A stretch of DNA of 64,000 bases, taken from assembly GCA_050084985.1 (NCBI GenBank), contig JBITNC010000001.1, positions 53,444,001 to 53,508,000 on the forward strand, read 5' to 3'. Position 1 is the first letter of the stretch. Each line of letters starts with the position of its first letter. Both the position numbers and the translations under genes were made by a program. Shown piece after piece: positions 1 through 12,804 of the stretch. The stretch is from Nageia nagi. Taxonomy: Eukaryota; Pinophyta. The notes under the pieces were generated by a model. That model searched no databases, was not told the DNA's origin, and saw only the letters and a list, made by a program, of their open reading frames with translations.

Positions 1-869
1 ATTGAGATGAGGCTCGATGATGAAGAAGAAGTGTTCTCCTTGAAAAATATTTCAAGGATTCTCTTGAAACACGAGGAAACTCTCAACAAAATGTTATTGA
101 TCTCCACTCTTAAGGAGTAGTCTGTGGCATTAGGACCAAAAAAGACTCACTTCAAAAAGAAATTCAAAAACCAAATGAAATTTTTCCATGCTCCAAAAAA
201 GGATTTCAAGATAAGTGGAAATAAACAATAGAATGACCATGACAAGTCTAGCAAATCCAAATTCAAAGCCAAATTTGATGATAATTGTAATTTCTGTGGC
301 ATATATGGTCACAAGGAATCACATTGCTACAAAGAAAATAAAGAACAGGGTGGCAAAGGAATTGAAAAATCAAACAAATTTAAAGATAAGAAGAAGAATA
401 ACACATTTGCTTTTTTTTTTGTGGTCTTCACTCCATGCCTCACACTTTCTTTAATAATTGAATTATTGACTCTAGATGCACAAATCACATGTATTTTGAA
501 AAGAATAAGTTTGATAATTTTTATAAGTATAGAAAGGATGCAGTTGTGATAGGTGACAATTCAATCTTTGAAGTCCAAGGTATTGGAAGTGTGTTTTTGC
601 ACAGAAAGGTTCTTAAAAATGTGCTTTATGTGCCTAAACTCACTATGAATCTTCTTTCTATAATTCAAGTTGTAAGAAAAAAATACTCATTCAAGTTCAA
701 TTCACACTTCTGATGTATAAAGAAATAACTTTATTATGGATCAAGTGCCTATAAAGATTTTCCTTACTACGAATGTTTTCTCTAGGAGAAATCTTTGGCA
801 CCATCATTTAGGTCATCTTAACCATAAAAGCATTAAAGTAATGAAAAATCAAGAACTTGTGGAAGGTTT
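1..869 (+). pseudogene. Element A: gag C-terminal part, protease and start of pre-integrase domain
   Basis: Translation gives the end of a copia gag (MRLDDEEE and LLKHEETLN motifs, about 5-95), a zinc knuckle with all four ligands C-X2-C-X4-H-X4-C (CNFCGIYGHKESHC, about 283-324), and a protease whose DSG/DTG core reads DSR (about 470), so the catalytic loop is damaged. The segment GDNSIFEVQGIGSV and NVLYVPKL (about 550-650) is the usual protease tail. The pre-integrase start LWHHHLGHLNHKS follows at about 797 and runs to QELVEGF, where element B interrupts it. There are several stops and frameshifts. It continues at 9210. The family assignment is firm because the same order is seen in element C. 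Confidence 0.85.
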
Positions 870-1362
870 TGTTGGAATGTATAATGCATTATTGTAAAGG
901 TTTGTATTAAATCTTCTATGTAAGTTCACTAATACTTAAAGGTATCATTTGATACCTTAAGTATTTAAGTGAATATGATAATATAACTTGTCCTACACTC
1001 CATGTCATGAGCATGCCCCTTGGGTAAAAGGATGTGCATGTCATACTTTTGTACATTGGATAAAAGGGTGATCCAAAGAGGGATTTTGGCCTATAAATAG
1101 AAGGCTCCCTCTTTGTGATTACACATCAATTATGGAGTAAAGTTATGCTATAGGATAGAGGTTAGGAGAAAAGAGTAGGAGGATTATAAGAGTTCATATT
1201 TGTTAAGAAGAGAGATCTAGTTAGTGGATGTACTTCTAGTTGAAGGAACCACTTACATCTTGTGTTATCTTTGTGAGATTATTTTCTGTGATAGATGTGA
1301 ATTGAGAGCTTTCATGTGATCTTGGTTGTTAAATAATTATCTTATTAGTGTTAGTTTCTACA
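870..1362 (+). repeat. 5' LTR of element B
   Basis: A 493-bp LTR starting TGTTGGAATG and ending TTTCTACA. A TATA box (CTATAAATAG, 1091-1100) marks the likely promoter. It pairs with 8716-9209. Position 865-869 carries the target duplication GGTTT. Confidence 0.93.
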
Positions 1363-4239
1363 AATTCAAAGCTTGGTGTGGAAGCTCTTCTTCAACACTT
1401 TGGGAAGTTCTTCATTCTTATTCATCATCTTTGGAGGTTTACTCTTCTTATTTGAGGTAAAACAATTGAAAGGTATAACCTCTTTCTTATATCCTCCATT
1501 TTTTAATGATCACTTATTACTAACATACTTTGTGTTATGTGGTAGTCCATTTTTTACAATATTTGCTTAAAGAAGGTAATATATTATTGTGCAATTTTTT
1601 TTATATATACTAACATTTTTTATGTTAGTTGTATTTTTTGCTTAATATATTACTATAAAATGGAAGGCATGAGCATTTATAAAAAAAAAGAAGGTGGTTT
1701 CATTCTATAAAATATATTTTTAAGTTCTTACTAAAAAGGAAGGGCATTTTTTTTACAATATGTTGAGCATAATAAATATTCAATAATATTATTGCTTTTT
1801 TTAATAAATCTTTTATTTGAAAAATAATACAATTTTTTCTTTTGAATATAACCAATTTATTTTGGCCTACACCAAAATATAATATAGCTTGTAATACATT
1901 GACTTTTCCTTAAAGAAGTTTTTTTTTTGGCACCCATATCTCTTTGTGCCCTCCATTTGGTGGCCGACTCTGACCTCTTATCATGGTGGTCCTATCAAGG
2001 CCCAAACCCTTCACCTCCATATAATTCATAGTGGTAATTGGTAGCTATATTGGGAGGTGGTTCTCCAAAACTTACCTTCATTCTCCCTCACAAACCAAGC
2101 TTCACAAGACCCTCTTGATCGACCTACGTAATCTTCATGGGAGGTGGGATTTTTAGACCTTCATGGCCATTGCTTGCTTGGAGTACTCCTTGGCCTATTT
2201 TTCCTTCCTCTACTTTATTGCATCTTGCTCTCCTCCTCTTGCAATTGCTCACCCTTTATGTATACTAGGAAGCCATTCGCCTATGTAAACTTGATGCTAA
2301 AAAAGGCAATCCTCCATGCCTCTGTAAGTCTTCTGCAAATTCCCCACCATAATATCCATGTGATTTGTTGAAAACCCATCCATGTTATCTCCCTCATAGC
2401 CATTTCAAGGCCCTTGTAGATGTTTTAAGGTCCTTGCAACCTATTTAAAACCCATGATCCATCCGTGCTCACCTTGCACCCTACCTCTCCTCGACCACCC
2501 CTCCCTCGTGGCCTCTCCAAGCCTTTAACCAACATAGAAGAAAAGGAAAAAGCATGCATGCTAAGCATTATTTTCCTTTGATCCCCTTGTGTGACCCTCT
2601 ATTTTACACCTTGCTAAGCCCTTGCAACTATGGTTGAACTCACTCTGCTCTACTCTTCTCGTCTCGACAACCTTGGGTAGTCCTTTACATCTCTACCCAC
2701 CTCTCCTCTATGCCTTCAATCGTGGTGTTAGAATTTTGTCACATCCTTAGTCTTTGCTCATTACCATCCCTTTAATTTGCCATCTATTTTTTTCCTATCC
2801 AACTCCTTTTTAACCAAAGTATACCTTTTTTTAAAGGAAATTTGTCTAGTGCATTAATTTTCAATATTGCTTGCAAGTCATCTTTTATTTAATGCACCTA
2901 GAAACTTTAAATCTTTGCAAAGCATATACTCAAGGTATAAATCTTTTTTATATCTATCATAAATTACCTTGGGAAGAGTAAAATGTACTTTTTACTAACA
3001 TTATTTTTAAGGGATCTTGTTTCTAAGTAAAAACAGGGAAAAGATTATAAGTATTTTACTTAATTTTTAGATCCTCATAACAAGTTGCATGTCTTTTTTT
3101 TAAGTGTTTATTTTTTGATAAAATCTTTATGTCAAAGTATGGAATGCCTATTACTTTGAATTTATTAGATCACTTAATTTTTTTGTTAAATAAATACTTA
3201 AGTACTTATTTTAAGTTATTGATGCATGTTTATGCTTTATGTAAAGTTAACTTATGCAAATTAATAGGGATGGTACTTACTTTTTTTTTAAGATGCTTGC
3301 TTATAACCTAAATTCTTTAAGTTAAATAGATATTGAGTATTTATCCTTTATGCAAAGTTAACTTATGCAAATCATAGAATTAATACATGCTTATGCTTAA
3401 ATATTTATCATTTTTTGAACTTGTGACATTTATGGACCTATGTAAAGATGTCCTCTAGGGGTTGGTAAATAAAACCCATTGGAATCTTAAGGTTCCAAGT
3501 TATGAATGAATGATGTTATGCTCCTTACTTTATGTTTCATTTTTTGCTTTATTTTCTTATGCAAATAAAATGCAAATATTGATATGACCAACCCCCTAAA
3601 ATGAACACATATGCACATACATTCTGCAACACAACTTATTTGGAGAGCCATGAGGTGAGGATAGGCAGATTGGAGCCTTTAAGTCTAATGATCCAAGTGG
3701 TGTAAAGTTTGTACTTTTCAATTTCCCCTAATTCCTTTGTTGGTTTGAACATAACTCTACTAGGTGGGTAGATATGTGTGTAGTGATACCACATGTCTAC
3801 ATGTCCATTCAAGGATTATCCTAATAACCTAGGAGGATAACTTGAAACCTAATCAAGATTAATAATTTGATCGATCCAATAAATATCAAAACTTTGAAAA
3901 ATAGCTAGTACTCCTTGTGAGAGTATATTTCTACCTAAAGGGAACTAGTTGAGGATTGGTAGTACTTGGGCTCCTCTTATGTGGGCATCTAGGTGAAAGC
4001 CTAATTTTAGATAAGAAAACAAGCCTCAATAATGTCACTCTACAACTACGATTCTTGAGATGAAAAATGTATTTGGCTACATGGGTTATTATTTGAATTG
4101 TAAAAGATTTGCACTTATGAATCAAATTAAGCATGTTTTTAGTGTTAAATGTAACATGTATTATTTACTTTGTTAAAATTTAACATTTAATATATTTATT
4201 GAAACCTCATGCTTATTATTTCACATTCTTATATAGAAA
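1363..4239 (+). other. Long untranslated leader of element B
   Basis: About 2.9 kb lie between the LTR and the gag start, much longer than in most copia elements. The first ~200 bp match the start of the leader in element C, but the initiator-Met tRNA primer-binding site that C shows at that place is absent, as if a short deletion joined its flanks near 1368. The middle (about 1940-2760) is pyrimidine-rich with more GC than the rest. A pair of direct repeats (AAGTTAACTTATGCAAAT) lies at 3244 and 3354. The last ~800 bp (about 3420-4239) align well with C's leader next to gag. No convincing ORF is present. Confidence 0.7.
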
Positions 4240-7200
4240 ATGGGAGAATCATTTTTACCCAAACACATTCTTGATGGTTCCAACTTTAGGATTTAAGAAC
4301 CTCGAATGAGAGCTAAATTGCAGGCAAAGAAGCTTTAACAAATAGTGAATGAGAATCTTGTACCTCCTATAGATAGAAGGCACTAAAGGCTTACAACATA
4401 AAGAATGAGTTGGCAACCCCATGATCTACCATAGATGATGTGCTCTTGATGATTTTCTCTTCAACCTTAGCAAAGGAAGTGTGGGATAAGCTTAAAAATT
4501 TTTACCTTGGTTTAAGCTTTTGAAGAAGGTTTAGCATTCTTCCAAACTTGCTTCAATCTCGTCAAGGGGAAGATAAAAATGTGGCTATCTACTTAAATAA
4601 AATCATTGATATAAGGACCCAAATTGTTGCTTGTGTGTGCAATTGGATCAATGATGAGTTCATGGTCTTCATCATTCTTCAAAGCCTCTCTTCAAAATTT
4701 TGAAAACTTTGTAACAATTATGAAAATAAGGCTTGATGATGAAGAAGAATTCATCTCTCTTGAGAACCTTTCAAGGCATCTATTGAAGCATGAGAAAACC
4801 CTTAACAATAAAGGGTTGATTTCTTCTCCTAAAAATAATAATGTTGCTCTTGGAGTACCCAAAACTCTTTTCAAGAAGAAGTTCAACCATAAAAAGAAAT
4901 CTTATCTTTCTTCCTCCAAAAGGTTTGAGAAAAGAGGTAGTGACTAAAATAGCAACAAGAATAATAGAAACAACAATCATAGCAACAGGAATAATGAGAA
5001 TAATAATCACTTTAAGTAAAGAGATGGAAAAGGCAAAGCAAACACTCCTTATCCTAAGAAAAAGTTTGATGGTAATTGTAACTATTATGGCATTCAAAGT
5101 AACAAAGAAGTTGATTGTTACAAAAAGAAAAGAAAGAAAAAGTAAAAAGGCAATAGAAATGTAAAGAGCTACAAAGGAAAGAAAAATACTCATGCTAGTT
5201 TTGCTGCAGCACTCTACTCCATGTCTCATATTTTTTCATTTGAATAGATTGTTGACTCTGGTTGCACTAATCACCTATGATTTGAAAAGAAAAAGTTTAA
5301 GAACTTTCACAAGTATAATAAGGATGCACTTATGATATATGATAACTCTACCCTTGAAGTCCAAGAAATTGAGAGTGTGCTAATTTATGAAAAAGTTTTT
5401 GAAAATGTTCTCTATGTTCCTAAGTTAAGAATGAACCTTATCTTCATGATCTAAGTTGCTAGGAAAGATTACTCTTTTGAATTTGAATTTCAATGCTATT
5501 ACATTAAGAAAGAACTTGCCACTTTGGTTAAAGGATCAATGAAAAAAACCTCTACATTATGGATCAAGTTTTATGAAAGATGTGTCTTGCTTCTAATGTA
5601 TATTCTAAAGGTAATCATTGGCATCATCATTTAGGGCACCTTAACCACAAGAGTATTCAAGTTATGAAAGACCAAGAACTTGTGAAAGGTTTGTATTTAA
5701 TTTCTTCTTTAGTTGGTCTATGTGAGAAGTGCATTCTTAGTAAGATACATAGATAAAAGTTTAAAAAAGATAAGACAATAAGAGCATCTCAACTTCTTCA
5801 ACTTGTGCATTTAGATTTGATAGGTCCATTTTAGACTAAGTCACTTGGAGGAACATCTTACATCTTGACCTTCATTGATGACTTTAGTAGGATGACCTTT
5901 GAGTATCTACTTGAGCACAAAGATCAAACCTTTGAGAGTTTTAAAATTTTTAAAGCCTTTGTTGAAAATTAAAATAATCTTAAAATTAAGATGTTGAGAT
6001 CAGATAATGGAGGAGAATATAATAGCAATGAGTTTAATGACTATTGTGCTAAGTATGGAATCAAGAGGTAGTTTACGATTCCTTACACTCCTCAACAGAA
6101 TGATGTTGTTGAAAGAAAAAATAGAATAATTATGGAGATGGCTAAATGCATGTTGGATAATCTTCCTAAATTCTTATGGGGTGAAGCTATGAGCATTGCT
6201 ATTTACACCTTGAATAGATGTCCCATAAAAGCCATTTAGAGAAAAACTCCTTTTGAGGCATCATCAAGAATAAAACTTAACATTTCTCACCTTAGGGTGT
6301 TTGGTTATGAAGCTTTCTCCTACATTATTTTTGAGAAAAGAAAGAAGTTGGATAAAAAAATTAGAAAATGCATATTTATGGGTTATGATAGTTAGCATAG
6401 AGGATACAAGCTTTACTCTCCAACCTATAAAGTAGTATTCATTTCAAGGGATGTAAAGTTCAATGAACTTCTTAAAGAATCTGCTTCTAATGAGAATGTT
6501 GATGATTTAGAGAACTCTTTAATTACTCCTAGCTGGTTGGATATTGATATAGATAAATCACCATAGGAATAAAATTCTCCAACACAAAGGGTAACAAGGA
6601 GCATGACCTTGAATAAATCTTTAATTTCCAACATTGATAACAACCATGAGCCCTCAACCTTTAAAGAAGCTTCTAAGCATAAGTACTGGATGGCAGCCAT
6701 GAAAGTGGAGTATGAAATGCTTATGAAAAGTAAAACTTGGGACTTGATTTCTTATTCCAATGATAATAATGTGATTGGTAATAAGTGGATCTATAAAGTC
6801 ATATTCAATTCAATTAGAGATATTGAAAAATATAAGGCAAGGTTAGTAGCTAAAGGTTTTGCTCATAAATACAGTGTAAATTATGAGGAAACCTTTGCTC
6901 CCATGGTAAAGATGCCTACTATGAGAGTTATTCTTGCTCTTTCTATAGCTCAAAGATAAAAATGTTTTCAAATTGATATCAAGAGTGCATTTCTCAATGA
7001 TAACATGGATGTGGAAATATTCATGAATCAACCAGAAAGGTTTATTATGGAAGGTAAAGAGTCCTTTGTGTGCAAGCTAAATAAGTATTTGTATGGACTT
7101 AAGCAAGCACCTAAAGCTTGGTACAAAAATATTTCAAGGTACTTTGCAGACATTGGATTCCCTAAGTGTTTTTTTTAACTCTGATCTATATGTGCTCAAT

Positions 7201-7986
7201 TAAAGCAAAGACATGGTCTTGATTCTTTTTTATGTGGATGATCTTTTGATTATTGGAAACAATGATGAAATCATTCAAGAGTGCATATCCAAACTTAAGG
7301 TAATGTTTGAAATGATTGATCTTGGTCTCTTACACTACTATCTTGGAATGCAAGTGTATCAATACAAGGATTGTACTTAACTTAGTCAATTTAAGTATAT
7401 ATCAAACATCTTATAAAAGTTTGAAATGAAGGAGTGTAGATATGTTGCAATCCCAATCTCTCCTAGAATTACTATTTATTTAAGCTCCAACTCTCAGTTA
7501 GCTAATGCTATAGCTTACAAGTAATTAATTAGTAGTCTTTTGTATTTGACTATATCTAGGCTAGATATTGCCTTTGCAGTGAATCTGATGGCATGATTCA
7601 TGCAAAAACCTTATGTTGAAAACCTATGTGCTATTAAGTAAATTTTGAAGTATGTTGCAAGGACTAAGGATCTTGCTCTCAAGTATTCCAAGTTTCCCTC
7701 ATTTGTTCTCTCTAGATTCTCAGATTCTGACTATCGGGGAGATAGAGATGATAGGAAGTCAACATCTGCATATGTGTTTAGCATTAGTTTAGGTGCTATC
7801 TCTTGGGATTCTAAGAAGCAACTTACTATTTCTCTTTTCACCATAAAAGTTGAATATCATGCCATGTCTCTTTTCACCTTAAACTTTGTTGATTTGTTTA
7901 CCAAGCCCCTCTTGAAAGCTCAGTTCTATAAGCTAAGGGATGCTATCAGGTTGGTGAAGTTACTCTCAAGGGGGAGTGAATTTTGA
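4240..7986 (+). pseudogene. Element B: decayed gag-pol polyprotein
   Basis: The start ATG at 4240 opens with MGESFLPKHILDGSNF, which matches the gag start of element C. Order: gag (4240-5060), degraded zinc knuckle near 5070-5120, protease core VDSGCTNH (about 5250), pre-integrase, integrase with the SDNGGEY motif (about 6000) and ERKNR helix (about 6112), RT with FLN, YGLKQAPKAW (about 7091) and the catalytic YVDD at 7231-7242, then RNase H. Many stops fall at positions that are Gln in relatives. A stretch of about 70 codons is missing near 7866, removing the RNase H segment that holds SSDNQSA in C and joining AMS to LFTLNFVDLFTKP. The reading ends KLLSRGSEF. It is non-functional. Confidence 0.9.
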
Positions 7987-8715
7987 ATTCTTATGTTGAA
8001 TTCATGTTTATGATAAAAACTTCACCCCTAGGAGGATTTTGTGCTATATAGTGTTGATTTTGTTGTAAACTTTTGTGGTAAGTTTGCTTTATGTGAAAAA
8101 CTCTTATGTGTCTTTTGGCATTGTTTAGTTATCCATATGTGAAGAACTCATATGTGCATACTCTATTTTTTGGTCAATATAGCACTATTTAGTTATCCAT
8201 ATATGAGGAACTCTTATGTATCCTTTGACACTGTTTAGTTATCCATATGTGAGAAACTCATATGTGCATGCTCTATTTTGTAATGATAATCAACACATGT
8301 TTTATATATTGTAGGTGACTATAAGTTTTTGGCATGGCATCTTCATGATAACTTATAGTGCATCATTGATAAGTTCATGATGGACTTTGTGTGATTCATC
8401 TATCCTTATTGATATAAATATGATGCATCTAACTAATCTTATTATTTAAGCTACTTATGACTTGTAGGTTCCTTTGAGATTACAGGTTACTTACCTCAGG
8501 TATGTAGGCTCTTGGAGACTACTTCATGTACATTGAAATTAATTATGGTTAATGATTATTTTTGGTAAAGTAGTGAGTCTCAAACTAGATCTTTTTTACT
8601 TTATAAATATGTAAAAAGTTCTCATCTCCATTGTATATATTTAGAGAAGAACTCTCTCACTTTCTCTTCTTCTTCTCTCTTACTCACTCTATTCCAATAT
8701 TGCATTAAGGGGGAG
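7987..8715 (+). other. 3' untranslated region of B with diverged repeats and polypurine tract
   Basis: About 730 bp separate the pol stop from the 3' LTR. Between about 8075 and 8275 the motif TTAGTTATCCATATGTGA plus a following AACTCATATGTG recurs three to four times; related arrays occupy the same position in A and C. The plus-strand primer AAGGGGGAG lies at 8707-8715, directly before the 3' LTR. Confidence 0.75.
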
Positions 8716-9209
8716 TGTTGGAATGTATAATGCATTATTGTAAAGGTTTATATTAAATATTCTATATAAGTTCACTAATACTTAAGGGTATCACTTGACA
8801 CCTTAATTATTTAAGTGAATATGATATTGTAACTTGTCCTACACTCCATGTCATGAGCATGCCCCTTGGGTAAAAGGATGTGCATGTCATGCTTTTTGTA
8901 CATTGGATAAAAGGGTGATTCAAAGAGGGATTTTAGCCTATAAATAGAAGGTTCCCTCTTTGTGATTACACACTAAATGTGGAGTAAAGTTATGCTATAA
9001 GATAATGGTTAGGAGAAAAGAGTAGGAGGATTGTAAGAGTTCATATTTGTTACGAAGAGAGATCTAGTTAGTGGATGTACTCCTAGTTGGAGGAACCATT
9101 TACATCTTGTGTTATATTTGTATGATTGCTTTGTGTGATAGATATGAATTGAGAGCTTTCATGTGATCTTGGTTGTTTAAGAATTATCTTGTTAGTGTTA
9201 GTTCCTACA
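8716..9209 (+). repeat. 3' LTR of element B
   Basis: A 494-bp LTR starting TGTTGGAATG and ending TTCCTACA, with TATA box at about 8939-8948. It differs from the 5' copy at a few dozen sites by eye. The target duplication GGTTT follows at 9210-9214. Confidence 0.93.
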
Positions 9210-11706
9210 GGTTTACTTTTGATATCACTAACAATTGGTATTTGTAAAAAGTGCATCTTAGGTAAGATGAATAGGCAAAAATTTGATAAAGGTAACAAGG
9301 GCAACACAACCTCTTCATCTTGTGCTTTCAAATTTGATGGGTCCATTTCATACTAAGTCTCTTAGTAGAGCATCTTATGTCTTGATATTCAATGACAACA
9401 TCAGTATGATTATGTTTGATTATCTACTTGAGAACAAGGATCAAACCTTTGAAAGGTTCAAATATTTCAAATCCTTAGTTGAAAATCAGACTGACTTTAA
9501 AATCAAGATTCTAAGATCTAATAATCAAGGTGAATATAATAGTAATGATTTCAATTACTATTGTGCCAAATATGGGATCAAAAGGTAGTTTATGATCCTT
9601 TACACCCCTCAACAAAATGGTGTTGCTAAAAGAAAGAATAGATCCATTTAGGAAATGGATAGGTGCATGTTAGAAAATATTTATAGTTTCTTATGGGGTG
9701 AAGTTGTAAGCACTATGATCTACACCCTAAATAGGTTCCCTACAAAATTAATTAAAGGTAAAACCCCATATGAGGTATGGATGAAAAAGAAACCTAACAT
9801 CTCTCACCTTAGCATTTTTGGTTGTGATGCCTATGCCTTCATTATTTATGAGAAAAGAAATTTGGATAAAATATATTAAAAGTTCATCTTTGTGGGCTAT
9901 GATAGTCAATATAGAAGATATATGCTATAATATCCTTCCTTTAGAGCTGTGTTTATCTCAAGGGATGTAAATTTTAATGAACTTCTTGAAAAATATGCTT
10001 CTTGTGTTGACCTAGATGATCTTGATGAATTTTCTATTGCACCTAACTGTATGGATATCAATGTAGATAAGTCATCTTAGGAGAAAAATTCTCCAACATA
10101 GGATAATGAGAGGTATGTCCTTAAAGAAATCCTTGTTAGCTAAAATTGATAGCAAGAATGAACCCTCATCTTTCAATGATGCTTCGAAGCATGAATGTTG
10201 GATGAAAGCCATGAAAATAGAGTATGAGGCTCTATTGAAAAATCAAACTTGGGATTTGATTTCCTATCCCAATGAGTAAAATATGATTAGAAATAAGTGG
10301 ATTTATAAGGTCAAATACAATTCAGTTGGAGAAATTAAGAAATACAAGGAAAGGTTAGTAGCTAAGGGTTTTGCTCAGAAATACAGAATTGATTATTAGG
10401 AAATTATGCTCCAGTGTCAAAGATGCCCATAATCATGTTAATCCTTGCTCTTTTAGCAACTTAGGGATGGAAAGTTTAACAACTGTATGTCAAAAGTGCT
10501 TTTCTCAATGGTGATTTAGATATGAAGATCTACATAAATCAACTAGAAGGGTTTTTTGTGGAAGGAAAAAAAATTCTTGTGTGCAAGTTAAAGAAGTCCT
10601 TGTATGGACTTAAGCAAGCTCATAGAGCTTGGTATAAAAATATTTTAGGATACTTTATAGACATTGGATTCTCTAATTATTTTTTTGATACAAATCTATA
10701 TGTTTTCAATCAGGGATAATACTTTGTCTAGATTCTTCTATATATGGATGATCTTTTGATCATACAAAATAATGATAAAATCATTCAAGAGTGCATATCC
10801 AAACTTAAGGAAATATTTGAAATGAAAGATTTTGGTATCTTGCACTTCTACCTTGGTATGAAAGTGTACCAATAAAAGGATTGTAATTATCTTAACCAAT
10901 CCAAGTATATATCATACATATTGCAAAAGTTTGGAATGGAGGAGTGCAAACCTAATGTGATCCTAGTATTTTTTAGAATAACTCTAACTCTTATCTCCAA
11001 CTCTTAGTTGGAAGATGATATATCTTATAAATAACTAGTTAACAATATTCTTTATTTGATTATCTTTAGGCTAGATATTTCCTTTGTAGTAAATATTATG
11101 AAATGATTTATGCAAAAATCATATGCTAAGAACCTTAATGTTGTTAAGCAAATCTTGAGGTATGTTAGAGAAATAAAGGATCTTACTCTTAAGTATTCCA
11201 AGTTTCCTTTATTTTTTCTCTAAAGGTACTCAAATTTTGACTATGGCGGAGATAAAGATGATAGAAAATCAACCTTTGCTTATGTATTTAACATTGATTT
11301 AGGTGCTATCTTTGAAAATTTCAAGAAGAAACCTACTACTATTCTCTCTACCATAGAGGCAAAATATCAAGCCATGTTAGTTGTGAATCAGGAAGCTATT
11401 TGGTTGGAACATCTTCTAAAAGAAATTAGATATGACTAAACTCACCCATATCATATTTTTTTAGATAATTAGTTAGCTATTTCTTTGGCAAAGAACCTTA
11501 TTTTCCATCAAAAAATAAAACATGTTGAAATCCAAGCACATTTTGTTAAGGAGAAGCTTCCAAATGGTATCTTACAATTGCAATATTGTCCATTAGTCCT
11601 AAACTCTATTGATTTTATCATCAATCCCATTCTTGAAGCTCTATTATGTAAGTTTAGAGAATCTATTGGGTTGGTAAAGTTGCTCTCAAGGGGAGTGAAT
11701 GCTTAA
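9210..11706 (+). pseudogene. Element A: pre-integrase to RNase H, decayed
   Basis: Reading resumes where 869 stopped, with ICKKCILGKMNRQKF (pre-integrase CxxC). Integrase follows (SNLMGPFHTKS, then RSNNQGEYNSNDF in place of the usual SDNGGEY, so the second catalytic Asp is Asn). A TAG stop stands at 9586-9588. The integrase C-terminal part (WMKKKPNISHL) runs to about 10000. RT shows KWIYKVKYNS (about 10297), YGLKQAHRAWY (about 10600) and a catalytic box YMDD at 10741-10752 instead of the family's YVDD. RNase H (about 11230-11400) and the tail GLVKLLSRGVNA finish the reading. Several stops and frameshifts make this a pseudogene. Confidence 0.87.
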
Positions 11707-12315
11707 TTCTTGTTGAATTCATGTCTATGATGATAACTTCATACTTAGGAGGATTGTTTGGTTGTATAGTGTTGATCTTTTTATGTATGCCTTTCTGGTT
11801 AGTTCACTATGTGTGAGGAACTATTTGTACATTTTTGAGCATATGATGGATTCTGCTAGCACTATTTTAGTTATCCATATATGCGGAACTAGTATGTGCA
11901 TTTTAGAATTATTTAGTTATCCATATGTGAGGAACTCCTATGTGTTTATGATCTCTTTTTTTATGTTGATAAACATATATTTTTATACAACATATGACTA
12001 TGAGTATTGGCTTGACATCTTCATGATGACTTATAGTGCACCATTGATTAGTTTATAGATGGTATTACTTAATTCATTTATCTTATGTTGATATGAATTT
12101 TTATATGATGCATCTAAATGATTTTATTTATGAGCTTCTTGTAGCTTGCAGGATTCTTCTTAAGAGTGCAAGTTACCTGCTTTGAGTGGGTATACTCATG
12201 GAGGATCATCATGTCAACTTGTTGTTGAATGACTACTTTGTATAGTAGAATCAATTATGGTTAATGATTTTATTGTAAACCATTTGTCAATTGGTAAAGT
12301 AGTAAGCTTAAATCT
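11707..12315 (+). other. 3' untranslated region of A, left part
   Basis: This is non-coding sequence homologous to the matching region of B. It holds two to three copies of the ATCCATATGTGAGGAACT type repeat (about 11797-11944). It is cut by element C after AATCT (12311-12315) and resumes at 20851 with the same five bases. Confidence 0.75.
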
Positions 12316-12804
12316 TGAAGGATTTGAACTAGATCTAAACAAATCCTTTAGGACCTTAGACTAGGAAACTCAAGTGTACACAAGATAACACAATCACTCA
12401 AGATAACACATCAATATAATGTGGTTCCTCCCTCCTTGGGAGTACATCCACAACTAGTTCTCTTATTCTCAAATCTATGTCTCTCTTACAACTATTCTCT
12501 AGCTCTCTCCTACACAACCAAGTAGAGTAATCTTACTCAAAACTTAGATATGTTTACATGAGGAGAGGCCCTCTATTTATAGGTTGAGAGCACCTCCCTA
12601 ACCTTCCTTTAACCCAAGGGTAAGGTTAGGGTTACATTAAATGTATCACCAAACTTCAACCTACCAACTAACTCCTTTGGTAAAGTCAAAGTCTACATAT
12701 TAAAGAATTCTATTAATCACTTAAGGTATCTACATACCCTTAAGTGATTAATTGAATTTACAAGGGGTATAGATATTCACAATATTTCATTACAAATTCT
12801 AACA
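12316..12804 (-). repeat. 3' LTR of element C
   Basis: A 489-bp LTR, TG...CA on the minus strand, identical by eye to 20362-20850. A TATA-box motif (CTATAAATAG on the minus strand) lies at about 12572-12582. It contains a short telomere-like stretch TAACCCTAACC, which I take as chance. Confidence 0.95.

Larger units (their letters stand above)
870..9209 (+). mobile_element. Ty1/copia element B, complete but decayed, inserted in A
   Basis: The element is 8340 bp long with TG...CA ends. It is flanked by the perfect 5-bp duplication GGTTT at 865-869 and 9210-9214. Parts in order are 5' LTR 870-1362, leader 1363-4239, gag-pol 4240-7986, 3' untranslated region and polypurine tract to 8715, and 3' LTR 8716-9209. 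The two LTRs differ by a few dozen substitutions by eye, so B is clearly older than C. It lies in the same orientation as A and belongs to the same family (shared LTR start TGTTGGAATGTATAATGCAT). The primer-binding site is missing and RNase H is partly deleted, so B is dead. Confidence 0.93.

Noticed and set aside
4780-5229. A 149-codon open frame on the minus strand with hydrophobic stretches
   Set aside because: It lies antisense to the asparagine- and lysine-rich gag end of element B; such low-complexity sequence gives open antisense frames without meaning.
12620-12640. Telomere-like TAACCCTAACC in the LTR of C
   Set aside because: It is a single short stretch in both LTRs with no array, so it is taken as chance.
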